Part shown: positions 20,535-28,241 of the stretch, piece after piece
Layout of the letters: every line of letters starts with the position of its first letter
Position numbering within the stretch: the stretch's first letter is position 1
From: Actinoplanes italicus
GTDB lineage: Bacteria > Actinomycetota > Actinomycetes > Mycobacteriales > Micromonosporaceae
DNA length: 64,000 bases
Direction: 5' to 3'
Assembly (NCBI RefSeq): GCF_003001815.1
Contig: NZ_PVMZ01000001.1
Span: 741,687 to 805,686, forward strand
Translations under genes and position numbers: made by a program
Notes under the pieces: generated by a model
The model's input: the letters and a program-made list of their open reading frames with translations, nothing else
What the model was told of the DNA's origin: nothing
Database searches by the model: none

Positions 20535-21749
20535 ATGAGCGATCAAGAGCGCGAGTTCGACATGGTTGTCTACGGGGCTTCAGGGTTCGTGGGCGCGCTC
20601 GTCGCGCGGCACCTCACCGGACACGCGCCGGAGGGCACGCGGATCGCGCTGGCCGGTCGCGACACGGCGAAACTGGAGCGTCTGGGCCTGAACCTGCCCA
20701 TCGTGGTCGCCGACGCGAACGACGAGGAAGCGCTGACCACGATGGCCGGCCGTACACGCGTCATGGTGACCACCGTCGGTCCGTACGCGAAGTACGGCAC
20801 GCCGCTGGCCCGCGCGTGTGCCGCAACCGGTACCGACTACGTGGACCTCACCGGCGAGGTGCTGTTCGCACGGGACAGCATCGACGAGAACCACGAGACG
20901 GCACGGCGCACCGGAGCCCGGATCATCCACTCGTGCGGCTTCGACTCGATCCCGTCCGACATCGGCGTGCACGTCCTGCATGCGCAGGTGGCCGCGGACG
21001 GCGAGGGCGAACTCACCGACACCACACTGGTCGTCGCCAGCATGCGCGGCGGTGTCAGCGGCGGCACCATCGACTCGATGCGCCACCAGGTCGACGTGAT
21101 GAAGAAGGACACCCGGCTGCGGCGGGTCGGCGCCAGTCCGTACTCGCTCAGCCCCGACCGTGAATCCGAGCCGGACCTCGGCCGCCAACCCGACATGCTC
21201 AGCATGCCGGGATCCGACGTGGACACGAGCATCCGCGGACACCTCGCGCCGTTCGTGATGGCGTCCTACAACACGCGGGTCGTCCGGCGCAGCAACGCGC
21301 TGCGCGGCTGGGCGTACGGCCGCAGGTTCCGCTACCGCGAGGTGTTGCGGGTGAAGAGCAGGTTCGCGGCCACCACCGTGAAGACCGCGCTGAGCGGCCT
21401 CGTCATCGGATTCGCGGTGCCGCCGCTGCGATTCGTGCTCGACCGCGTGCTGCCCGCACCCGGTGCCGGGCCCAGCGAGGAGGTCCAGCGCAGCGGGCAC
21501 TTCACCATGGACATCTTCACGACCACCACCTCCGGGGCCCGCTACCGGGCACGATTCAAGGCCAAAGGCGATCCGGGGTACGCCGCGACGGCCGTCATGC
21601 TGGGCGAAGCCGCACTCGCGCTCGTGCACGACAGGGACCGGCTCCCGGATCTCGGGGGCGGCGTGCTGACCCCGGCGACCGGAATCGGTGACGCCCTGGT
21701 CGACCGGCTGCGCGCCGCCGGGCTGGAGATCACCGCCCAGCGAATCTAG
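20535..21749 (+). CDS. Saccharopine dehydrogenase-like / trans-acting enoyl reductase family protein
   Basis: A 404-residue protein opening with an NAD(P)-binding Rossmann motif (VVYGASGFVGALVARHL), then LAGRDTAKLERL, a VVTTVGPYAKYG segment, YVDLTGEVLF and SCGFDSIPSDIG. These are diagnostic for the family that includes the mycobacterial trans-acting enoyl reductase of phthiocerol lipid synthesis. The natural substrate outside mycobacteria is unknown. I see no polyketide synthase beside it. The ATG at 20535 was chosen because the Rossmann fold starts nine residues later; the GGAGGG at 20515 is too distant to be its ribosome site, so a leaderless start from CACAAT is possible. Confidence 0.85.
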   Translation: MSDQEREFDMVVYGASGFVGALVARHLTGHAPEGTRIALAGRDTAKLERLGLNLPIVVADANDEEALTTMAGRTRVMVTTVGPYAKYGTPLARACAATGTDYVDLTGEVLFARDSIDENHETARRTGARIIHSCGFDSIPSDIGVHVLHAQVAADGEGELTDTTLVVASMRGGVSGGTIDSMRHQVDVMKKDTRLRRVGASPYSLSPDRESEPDLGRQPDMLSMPGSDVDTSIRGHLAPFVMASYNTRVVRRSNALRGWAYGRRFRYREVLRVKSRFAATTVKTALSGLVIGFAVPPLRFVLDRVLPAPGAGPSEEVQRSGHFTMDIFTTTTSGARYRARFKAKGDPGYAATAVMLGEAALALVHDRDRLPDLGGGVLTPATGIGDALVDRLRAAGLEITAQRI

Positions 21750-21950
21750 AGAGCTCGCGGACTCGGGGGCGGGCCTTCCCGCAACGGTCACGTCGTCGGA
21801 CAGGGAGGCCGCATGCCCGCTGTTCGATCGGCGAGCCGTGCCTCGCGCGCCCTTCCCTGCCCGGAAGCAGCCCATAGGGCGTAGCCGGCTTTCTAGACAC
21901 CTTTACGGTGAGGGTCTGTTTGGGGCCGGTGGGGACAATCCTGTCCCGGG

Positions 21951-22231
21951 CCGCCTGATCACCCAGCCATGCCCAGCGAACCCTTCCCCAGACCGCCTGA
22001 TCACCCAGCCATGCCCAGCGAACCCTTCCCCAGACCGCCTGATCACCCAGCCATGCCCAGCGAACCCTTCCCCAGACCGCCTGATCACCCAGCCATGCCC
22101 AGCGAACCCTTCCCCAGACCGCCTGATCACCCAGCCATGCCCAGCGAACCCTTCCCCAGACCGCCTGATCACCCAGCCATGCCCAGCGAACCCTTCCCCA
22201 GGCCGCCTGATCACCCAGCCATGCCCGGCGA
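21951..22231. repeat. Tandem array, 42-bp unit, seven copies
   Basis: Units start at 21951, 21993, 22035, 22077, 22119, 22161 and 22203. Each begins CCGCCTGATCACCCAG and continues CCATGCCCAGCGAACC. Copies 2-5 are identical; the last diverges at its 3' end. The unit contains the palindrome TGATCA. The period is a multiple of three, so all three frames on each strand stay open as 14-residue repeats, but none has a credible start or partner, so I treat it as non-coding. Confidence 0.92.
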
Positions 22232-22279
22232 ATCCTTTAACGGGCCGGAGGCAGCGATATCCCGGAGCCCGGCGCCGAA

Positions 22280-22306
22280 AACGGCCGTAGTTGATCGTCC
22301 AGCACC
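22280..22306 (+). repeat. Imperfect direct repeat, copy 1 (copy 2 at 22443-22469)
   Basis: The 14-mer TGATCGTCCAGCAC occurs at 22292-22305 and 22456-22469, each preceded by a related AAC(C)GGCC segment. Copy 2 starts directly at the right-hand inverted repeat. The remaining sequence from 22232 to 22690 shows no gene and no other structure I can support. Confidence 0.6.
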
Positions 22307-22690
22307 GGGTCGCGGCGGTAACCGACCCCCGCGGCCCCGGAGCCCACGACGGTGACGCCAGGCCGTCAGCCGGCCGAGCGCCGCCGACGGCTCAGTCGGA
22401 TGCGGCTGACGGGCCGGGAACCCCGACTGCGAAAGGTGTCTAGAACCGGCCAAGATGATCGTCCAGCACAGCGATGCTGCGGTTTTCGAGACCCGGACTC
22501 GTCCCTGAATCGGCGAACGTCGGGATCGGCCACGGCTCGGGCAGAACCTGATCGGCAAGTTGTGCAGAGATCCTTCGCCGTCCAGGTCCAGCTCGCCGGC
22601 AGTAGCTGAGCCATGAATCCCCAGTGCACGGATCTTGGATCCCCCTGACCGTCTCGACCGCCTCGTCTTCGGACGTCTCCACGTCCGCTG

Positions 22691-22978
22691 CGTGGTGACC
22701 TACGCCCGCACATGCACCGCAGATCACCACGCAGACCGCAGTCCCCAGCAGCGTGGTGATCTACGCCCACGCACGCACCGCAAAACACCACGCAGACCGC
22801 GCTCCCCAGCAACGTGGTTACCTACGCCCGCATGTGAACCACTAATCACCACGCAGACCGCGGCCCCCCAGCAACGTGGTGACCTACGCCCACGCACACA
22901 CCGCAAAACACCACGCAGACCGCGCTCCCCAGCAACGTGGTTACCTACGCCCGTATGTGGACCACGAATCACCACGCA
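22691..22978. repeat. Tandem array, ~61-bp unit, five copies in alternating A-B-A-B-A order
   Basis: Units begin with CGTGGT(G/T)A at 22691, 22752, 22813, 22875 and 22936 (spacing 61, 61, 62, 61). Each carries CTACGCCC, then CACCACGCAGACCGC and CCCCAGCA. In units 1, 3 and 5 the unit contains ATCACCACG, an inverted partner of the opening CGTGGTGA(T), so a hairpin can form. Units 2 and 4 have AAACACCACG instead and a CACGCAC tract. The higher-order period is therefore about 122 bp. The period is not a multiple of three and no reading frame persists. Confidence 0.9.
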
Positions 22979-23101
22979 ACCGGGGAGGGGTGGCCTACCC
23001 ACGCGAGCGGTTGAACCGTGATGGCCAAAACCCGGCACGCGACCGCGATGATCAAGGCTGAGGCGAGGGTTCGTCGTGTCGCTGCGCCTCGGGCTTGCGG
23101 A

Positions 23102-23243
23102 CCGGCGGCGGGCGGCTGGCGGCTGGCGGACTGACGGCTGGCGGCTGACGGCGGGCGGACTGACGGCGGGCGGACTGACGGCGGGCGGACTGACGGCGGG
23201 CGGACTGGCGGCGGGCGGACTGACGGCTGGCGGGCTGGCGGCT
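23102..23243. repeat. Low-complexity 15-bp tandem array beside the methyltransferase stop
   Basis: TGACGGCGGGCGGAC is repeated at 23146, 23161, 23176 and 23191 without change, with degenerate copies on both sides. It begins immediately past the stop of the leftward methyltransferase gene (23244) and so would lie in its 3' untranslated RNA. Confidence 0.85.
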
Positions 23244-23846
23244 CTAGGCCGACCTGGCCACGACGTGGAAGACGTGCCAGTGCTTGGGGCCGCTGAAAGC
23301 CTGGCCAGGCGCGTCCTCCACGGCCCAGTACTCGATCTCCAGGCCGTCGAACAGGGCACGCACCTCGGGCTCGCTGAAGAACGTCATGTCCGGCTGGCCG
23401 GCCCAGCTGTCGTGGTCGCCGAAGAGGTCGACCGCGATCCGGCCGCCGGGATGCAGCGACCGGCGGATCAGTGTCCACAGGCGATCGAAGGAGTCGCGCG
23501 GCTGGAACGGGAGCGAGTAACCCGCAAAGACCAGATCGGTGCCGGGTAGATCGTACAAATTATGGAACTTTGTGATCTTGATTGTTAATGCCCTGTGGCG
23601 GCCGCCGATGGTGCGCAGTAGCCGCGCTTCGGTTCCCGGCTCGCCGTCCACGGCCAGGACCCGCCAGCCGGCTTCGAGGAACTCCCTCGTCTCGCGGCCG
23701 GCGCCGCATCCCAGGTCCACGGCGACGCGGCCGGCGGCCGGGCCCGCGATCGCGATCACCCGGCGGCACAGGTCCCGGATCGGCCGCGCCGCCTGGCGTG
23801 AGTTGTACGTGGCCCAGTGCTCGTCGGAGCGCATCGGTGTCGACAT
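23244..23846 (-). CDS. Class I SAM-dependent methyltransferase
   Basis: A 200-residue protein with the SAM motif I VAVDLGCGAGRETREFL, motif II (VLAVDGEPG) and a later LVFAGYSLPFQP (motif IV region) and HPGGRIAVDLFGDHDSW. The Rossmann-like methyltransferase fold is clear; the substrate is not. Close wording is found in small-molecule methyltransferases of the tellurite-resistance/UbiE type. The start is uncertain: ATGs at 23858, 23846 and 23834 are in frame and none has a good ribosome site. I used 23846 (MSTPMRSDEHW). A 15-bp repeat array begins right after the stop. Confidence 0.82.
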   Translation of the reverse strand: MSTPMRSDEHWATYNSRQAARPIRDLCRRVIAIAGPAAGRVAVDLGCGAGRETREFLEAGWRVLAVDGEPGTEARLLRTIGGRHRALTIKITKFHNLYDLPGTDLVFAGYSLPFQPRDSFDRLWTLIRRSLHPGGRIAVDLFGDHDSWAGQPDMTFFSEPEVRALFDGLEIEYWAVEDAPGQAFSGPKHWHVFHVVARSA

Positions 23847-23952
23847 GATGCCGATCATGCATCTTGCAGGGTGTCCGTGATCCGACCGGTGATCGGTAAG
23901 GAATTCTGCACGGGGTAGCACCAAAGACGGTCTTACCGGCACGATTGGACAG

Positions 23953-24558
23953 GTGACCGTCAGCCCGCTGCCCTACCCGCTGAGGCTGGCGGGCACCGGC
24001 GTCGTGCTGCGGGAATGGCGTGGGGAAGATCTCGACGATCTGGTCGCGCTGCTCGACGAGCCGGACATCGCCCGCTGGACGCTGATGCCCTCCCCGTTCG
24101 ACGTCGAGGCCGGGCTCGCCTATCTGCGGCGGGCGCATCAGGGCCGCATCGGCGGCAGCCGCATCCAGCTGGCGATCACCGCCGACGGTGGCCGGCCGCT
24201 CGGTGAGGTGCTGCTCTTCAACGTCAGCTCCGAGCTGCACGAGGCCGAACTGGGTTATCTGGTCGGCCGGCCCTTTCGGCGCCGCGGTCTCGCGACGGCG
24301 GCGCTGTCGCTGCTCACCGGCTACGCCTTCGACACCCTGCGACTGCGGCGACTGCTTCTGCGGATCGACCGGGGCAACTCGGCGAGCACCTCGGTGGCCC
24401 GGCGATGCGGTTACCGTCCGGCGGCCGAGCCGCCCATTCAGCAGGACGGGCCGTACGGGCCGGCCACGCTGGACACCTGGGAGTACGTGGAGAGCCGCTC
24501 CGACCCGCAGGATGATCGCCGCAAAAACGTCGCCGCCCGGCGGTACGGTCGGCGATAG
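23953..24558 (+). CDS. GNAT-family N-acetyltransferase (RimJ/RimL type)
   Basis: A 201-residue protein with GVVLREWRGEDLDDLVALL at the N-terminus, the mid-region ELGYLVGRPFRRRGLATAALSLLTGYAF that binds acetyl-CoA (R/QxxGxA-like RRRGLAT), and LRLRRLLLRIDRGNSASTSVARRCGYR, typical of RimJ/RimL acetyltransferases that modify protein or small-molecule amines. The start is GTG 23953; a CACGAT hexamer seven bases upstream suggests a leaderless mRNA. The C-terminal 25 residues are basic and probably disordered. The substrate cannot be predicted. Confidence 0.85.
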   Translation: MTVSPLPYPLRLAGTGVVLREWRGEDLDDLVALLDEPDIARWTLMPSPFDVEAGLAYLRRAHQGRIGGSRIQLAITADGGRPLGEVLLFNVSSELHEAELGYLVGRPFRRRGLATAALSLLTGYAFDTLRLRRLLLRIDRGNSASTSVARRCGYRPAAEPPIQQDGPYGPATLDTWEYVESRSDPQDDRRKNVAARRYGRR

Positions 24559-24583
24559 TGCGCTGAGCACGGAGGGAGTGCCG

Positions 24584-25672
24584 ATGATCGACGTGGATCG
24601 TGCGCGCGTGATGGCGTACCGGATCGCCGCCCAGGGCCTGGCCGATCGCACCGGCGACCGGCCCGCCGACCTGCCCCTGCTCGATCTCGGCGTGCAGGAG
24701 TACACCCCCGACTCGACACGGGTCGCGCTCGCCGCCCGTACCACCGCTGAGCCGGATGACGAGCGGCTGATCACCGTGTGGGCCGCCCGCGGCGCGCCGC
24801 ACCTGCATCGCCGCGCCGACCTCGCGGATCTCACCGGGCAGCTGTGGCCGGTGAGCGACGACGACGCCGCGGCGCGGGTCAGGAGCGGGCAGATCCCCGA
24901 CGCCGCGCGGCTCGGGGTCCGGGCTTTCACCGCGACCGCCGAGGCGTTCCGCGAGGTTCTCACCGGGCCGATGCCGCGCGGCGAGGCGAGCACACAGGTC
25001 AGCCGGCGGGTGCCGGCCGAGCTGACGTACGACTGCAGGTCCTGCGCGGCCCGCCACGTCGCCGGGAACGTGTGGCAGCACGCCGGTCTGGCAGGCGGCG
25101 TCGAGGTGCTGTCCCGCGGGAAGGACGCGGCGCTCGGCCCGCTGCCGGATCCACCGCCGATCCCGGCCGTCAACCGCGGCGTCGACCGGTTGATCGCGAC
25201 CTACCTGCGGTTTCTCGGTCCGGCCGGACCGGCGGAGGTGGCGAAATACCTGGGCAGCACGACCACGGTGATCAAGTCGGTGTGGCCGCCCGCCGGTCTG
25301 GCCGAGGTCCGGGTGGACGGGCGCCGGGCCTGGCTGCCCGAGGCGTCGGTCGACCTGCTGACGTCCGCTCCGGCTCCGCGCGGTGTGCGCTGGCTGCCGC
25401 CGATGGATCCGCTGCTGCAGGCCCGTGACCGTGACCTGCTGGTGCCTGGCCGGGAGCGGCAGAAGGAGGTGTGGCGGATCCTCGGCAACCCGGGTGTCCT
25501 GCTGGTCGACGGCGAGATTGCCGGGGTGTGGCGGGCGAAGATGGCCGGGCGTAAACGGGTCGACCTCACGGTGACCGCGTTCGAGAAGACGGCCGTGGAC
25601 CGGGTCGAGCAGGAGGCCGCTCACGTGGCCCGGGCCCGGGGTGTTCCGGAGGCGAGGGTGATCCACGAGTGA
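24584..25672 (+). CDS. Winged-helix DNA-binding protein of the AlkZ-like (HTH_42) family
   Basis: A 362-residue protein with three winged-helix-like segments: an N-terminal LGVQEYTPDSTRVALAAR, the central GVDRLIATYLRFLGPAGPAEVAKYLGSTTTVIKSVW, and a C-terminal WLPPMDPLLQARDRDLLVPG followed by GNPGVLLVDGEIAGVWRAKM. This is the architecture of AlkZ/YcaQ DNA glycosylases, which unhook interstrand crosslinks, but the QxQ catalytic motif of AlkZ is not obvious here, so activity is doubtful. Start ATG 24584 follows GGAGGG. The stop overlaps the next gene as GTGA, so both are co-translated. Confidence 0.8.
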   Translation: MIDVDRARVMAYRIAAQGLADRTGDRPADLPLLDLGVQEYTPDSTRVALAARTTAEPDDERLITVWAARGAPHLHRRADLADLTGQLWPVSDDDAAARVRSGQIPDAARLGVRAFTATAEAFREVLTGPMPRGEASTQVSRRVPAELTYDCRSCAARHVAGNVWQHAGLAGGVEVLSRGKDAALGPLPDPPPIPAVNRGVDRLIATYLRFLGPAGPAEVAKYLGSTTTVIKSVWPPAGLAEVRVDGRRAWLPEASVDLLTSAPAPRGVRWLPPMDPLLQARDRDLLVPGRERQKEVWRILGNPGVLLVDGEIAGVWRAKMAGRKRVDLTVTAFEKTAVDRVEQEAAHVARARGVPEARVIHE

Positions 25673-26337
25673 CCGTGATCGGGTTCCTGCACACGGCCGA
25701 GGTGCACGTCGCGACGTTCCGGGAGCTGTTCGCCGAGCTGGCCCCGCCCGGCCTGGACGATCTCCATCTGGTGGACGAGAGCCTGCTCGCCGATGCTCGC
25801 CGGACCGGCTCGGCTCCGGGTCTCGCGGGGCGGCTGAAGGAGCTGGTCGCCGCCGGGGCGGACCTGATCGTCTGTACCTGCTCGACGATCGGGGCCGACG
25901 CCGAGGCGATGTCCGGCGAGGTGGCGGTGCTGCGTCTCGATCGTCCGATGGCCGAGGCAGCGGTCGCGGCGGGCGACCGGATCGCCGTGGTCGCGACCGT
26001 CGAGTCCACGATGGAGCCGACGCTGGCTCTGCTGAGGGAGACGGCCGGGCGGCCGGTCACGCTGATCCCGTCGCCCTGTTACACCGCCTGGCGGCACTTC
26101 GAGGCCGGTGACCTGGGCGCCTATGACGAGGAGATCGCGGCACACGTCCGGGCGGTCGCCGCGGACGCTGACGTCTTCGTGCTGGCGCAGGCCAGCATGG
26201 CGGGGGCGGCCGCGCTGCTGCCGGGCCTGACGGTGCTGTCCAGCCCGCGGGCCGCGGTGGCCGAGGCGGTAAAGAGGGGCGGTAAAGAGGGGCCGCGGCA
26301 TGGCCACCGCAGCCCCTCTTCTTTACCCCCCGAATAA
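25669..26337 (+). CDS. Asp/Glu racemase-superfamily protein
   Basis: A 222-residue protein with the two-lobe Asp/Glu/hydantoin racemase fold. The first catalytic Cys is in DLIVCTCSTIGADAE; the second active-site position would be around IPSPCYTAWRHF or FVLAQASMAGAA, where the second Cys typical of true racemases is replaced by Ala/Ser. It may therefore be a decarboxylase- or isomerase-like relative. The GTG start overlaps the preceding stop. The last 20 or so codons (from VKRGGKEG) are built of a duplicated GGTAAAGAGGGG element that also forms the transcription terminator, so the C-terminus is probably a recent extension. Confidence 0.75.
   Translation: MTVIGFLHTAEVHVATFRELFAELAPPGLDDLHLVDESLLADARRTGSAPGLAGRLKELVAAGADLIVCTCSTIGADAEAMSGEVAVLRLDRPMAEAAVAAGDRIAVVATVESTMEPTLALLRETAGRPVTLIPSPCYTAWRHFEAGDLGAYDEEIAAHVRAVAADADVFVLAQASMAGAAALLPGLTVLSSPRAAVAEAVKRGGKEGPRHGHRSPSSLPPE
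26281..26327 (+). terminator. Terminator inside the 3' end of the racemase-like gene
   Basis: GGTAAAGAGGGGC (26281-26293) pairs with the inverted copy at 26312-26327 with a three-base bulge; an inner CGCGG/CCGC extends it. It ends eight bases before the stop codon. Confidence 0.7.
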
Positions 26338-26354
26338 GGTCAGGCACTGACCGT

Positions 26355-26366
26355 AGGAGCGCTCCC
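26355..26366 (+). promoter_or_regulatory. LacI/CebR-type operator
   Basis: AGGAGCGCTCCC, one base off the palindrome GGGAGCGCTCCC that CebR-like LacI regulators bind in front of polysaccharide-degradation genes of streptomycetes. It lies 112 bp before the rhamnogalacturonan lyase start. Confidence 0.6.
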
Positions 26367-26477
26367 AAATCAAGTCAAGCCTGGTCACACGGTTGAAAAT
26401 TTCTTGAAGTCGCGAGCAACCTTCTCGCGACCCGCGACCACCTATGCGATGTCTCCCCGACTTGTATAGGTGGTCGC

Positions 26478-28118
26478 ATGTCCATCCCGTCACACCGCCG
26501 CCCCGCTTCCCGCAAGCGCCGCAGGGCACTGGCGGCCGGTCTCGCCTCGGCGGCGGTGCTGGGCGGCGCGGGTCTGCTCGGCTTCGGTCAGCCGTGGGCG
26601 AACGCGGCCGCGAACGTCAGCTTCGACACCGGCACCGGGCTGGCATTCACGATCAACGGCACCAACGGCGACATGACCTCGCTGAAGCACAACGGCACCG
26701 AGCTGGCCGCGTCCGGTCAGGCCGCCGGGCAGTTCCAGTCCGGCTGGTCGTCGGCGACCGTGACCGGCAAGACCTTCAACAGCGGCAGCTCGATCCTGGT
26801 GAGCGTGGCGAACACGTCGATCGGCGTGACCCAGTACTACTTCGCCCGCAAGAACGACAACACCGTCTACATGGCGACCGGCATCACCAAGGCGCTGAAC
26901 CCCGGTGAGGCCCGCTTCATCTCCCGGCTCAAGCCGTCGGTGCTGACGACCTCACCGGCCGCGGCCAGGACCGGCGGCTTCAGCACGACGGTCGAGGGCT
27001 CGGACGTCTTCGCGAACTCCGCGGGTCGGACCGCGTCGAAGTTCTACAGTTCGCAACGGCTCATCGCGCAGCAGCCTTTCGGCGCCAGCGGCAACGGCCA
27101 CGGCGCGTTCATCCTGCCCGCGTACACCGACATGTCCTCAGGTGGCCCGTTCTTCCGGGACATCGAGGTCAACGACACGGGCAGCGCGGTCAACATCACG
27201 CACTACATGTTCAGCGGGCACCAGCAGACGGAGGCGCTGCGGCTGGGGCTGCACGGTCCGTACGCGCTGGCCCTCACCGACGGCGGGGCACCGGCCGCCC
27301 GCAGCATGGACTTCCTGGCGTCGTTCATCCCCGGGATGCTCTCCAACGCGCAGCGCGGCGGGGTCAGCGGCACCGCGGCGGGCACCTGGAACGGCCTCAA
27401 GGCGACGGTCGCCCTGGCCGGCCCGAACGGTCAGTACTGGGGCCCGGTGAAGGGCGGCAAGTTCGTGATCGGCCACATCAGGCCCGGCACCTACTCGGCC
27501 ACCCTCTACGCCGGTGAGCTGGCCGTCGGCGCCACCAGGTCGATCACCGTGACGGCCGGCGCGACGACCACGCTGGCGATGACCGGCAACGTCCCAGCCG
27601 CCGGCACCCTGTTCCAGCTCGGCACGTTCGACGGCACACCGGCCGGCTTCCTGAACGCCGACAGGATCGAGACGATGCACCCGTCGGACAGCCGGATGTC
27701 GGCATGGAAGTCGGGCTCCTACAGCGTCGCGAACGGTGCCGCGACGTTCCCGATGGCCGAATTCAAGTCGGTCAACTCGCCGGCCGCGCTGACCTTCGAC
27801 CTGGCCTCGGTCCCGGCGAACGGCGTCAGGCTGCGCATCGCCACCACGTCGAACTTCGCCGGTGGCCGCCCGGCCGTCGCGATCGGGAGCTACACCTCAC
27901 CGGCATCGGCGTCGCCCACACCGGCGAACCTGAACTCGCGCGGCGTCACCCGCGGCACCTGGCGCGGCAACAACACCACGTACACCTTCACGATCCCGGC
28001 AAGCGCCTTGAAGACTGGCAGCAATGCCCTGTCGATCTCCGTGGTGAGCGGCAGCAGCGGCGAGACGTTCCTCAGCCCCAACTTCGTCTTCGACGCCCTG
28101 GCCCTCGACCCGGTCTGA
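26478..28118 (+). CDS. Secreted rhamnogalacturonan lyase (polysaccharide lyase family 4-like)
   Basis: A 546-residue exported enzyme. A long basic signal peptide ends at ANA (about residue 43). The N-terminal beta-sandwich domain (about 45-300) opens with VSFDTGTGLAFTINGTNGDMTSLKHNGTEL and contains AFILPAYTDMSSGGPFFRDIEVND. A fibronectin III-like domain follows (about 305-375, NGLKATVALAGPNGQYWGPVKGGKF ... IRPGTYSATLYAGE), and a C-terminal jelly-roll (about 385-546, FQLGTFDGTPAGFLNADRI). This three-part order is that of PL4 rhamnogalacturonan endolyases, best known from fungi and plants, which cut the pectin backbone. A LacI-type operator lies upstream. Confidence 0.88.
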   Translation: MSIPSHRRPASRKRRRALAAGLASAAVLGGAGLLGFGQPWANAAANVSFDTGTGLAFTINGTNGDMTSLKHNGTELAASGQAAGQFQSGWSSATVTGKTFNSGSSILVSVANTSIGVTQYYFARKNDNTVYMATGITKALNPGEARFISRLKPSVLTTSPAAARTGGFSTTVEGSDVFANSAGRTASKFYSSQRLIAQQPFGASGNGHGAFILPAYTDMSSGGPFFRDIEVNDTGSAVNITHYMFSGHQQTEALRLGLHGPYALALTDGGAPAARSMDFLASFIPGMLSNAQRGGVSGTAAGTWNGLKATVALAGPNGQYWGPVKGGKFVIGHIRPGTYSATLYAGELAVGATRSITVTAGATTTLAMTGNVPAAGTLFQLGTFDGTPAGFLNADRIETMHPSDSRMSAWKSGSYSVANGAATFPMAEFKSVNSPAALTFDLASVPANGVRLRIATTSNFAGGRPAVAIGSYTSPASASPTPANLNSRGVTRGTWRGNNTTYTFTIPASALKTGSNALSISVVSGSSGETFLSPNFVFDALALDPV

Positions 28119-28177
28119 TCGGCTCCGGATCTTCCGTGCCGTCCCGCCAGGCAGCACGGGGGAATCCGGTCCAATGG

Positions 28178-28210
28178 AAGGCGGGCCGGTCACCATGACC
28201 GGCCCGCCTT
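28178..28210. terminator. Bidirectional terminator
   Basis: A 15-bp perfect stem (28178-28192 with 28196-28210) and CCA loop, ending in TTTCT on the plus strand. It separates the lyase from the convergent remnant. Confidence 0.9.
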
Positions 28211-28241
28211 TCTCAACCCCGATGTCGTACGCCCGGAGCAC

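Larger units (their letters stand above)
21891..22445. repeat. 555-bp segment bounded by 14-bp perfect inverted repeats (MITE-like candidate)
   Basis: TTCTAGACACCTTT at 21891-21904 is repeated exactly in inverted orientation at 22432-22445. CCGGC lies just outside each end (21885-21889 and 22446-22450), which could be a target duplication or an extension of the inverted repeat. Inside are the seven-copy 42-bp array and no supported gene. The arrangement resembles a non-autonomous mobile element, but no transposase is present and only one copy is in the window. Confidence 0.5.

Noticed and set aside
21951..22231. CRISPR array
   Set aside because: The 42-bp units are contiguous with no unique spacers, and no cas gene is present.
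21688..22355. Repeat proteins of 14-residue units on either strand in the 42-bp array
   Set aside because: All frames stay open only because the period is a multiple of three; no ribosome site, signal peptide or homologous flanks.
22691..22978. CRISPR array or repeat protein
   Set aside because: No unique spacers of constant length; 61/62-bp period breaks any reading frame; units alternate between two types.
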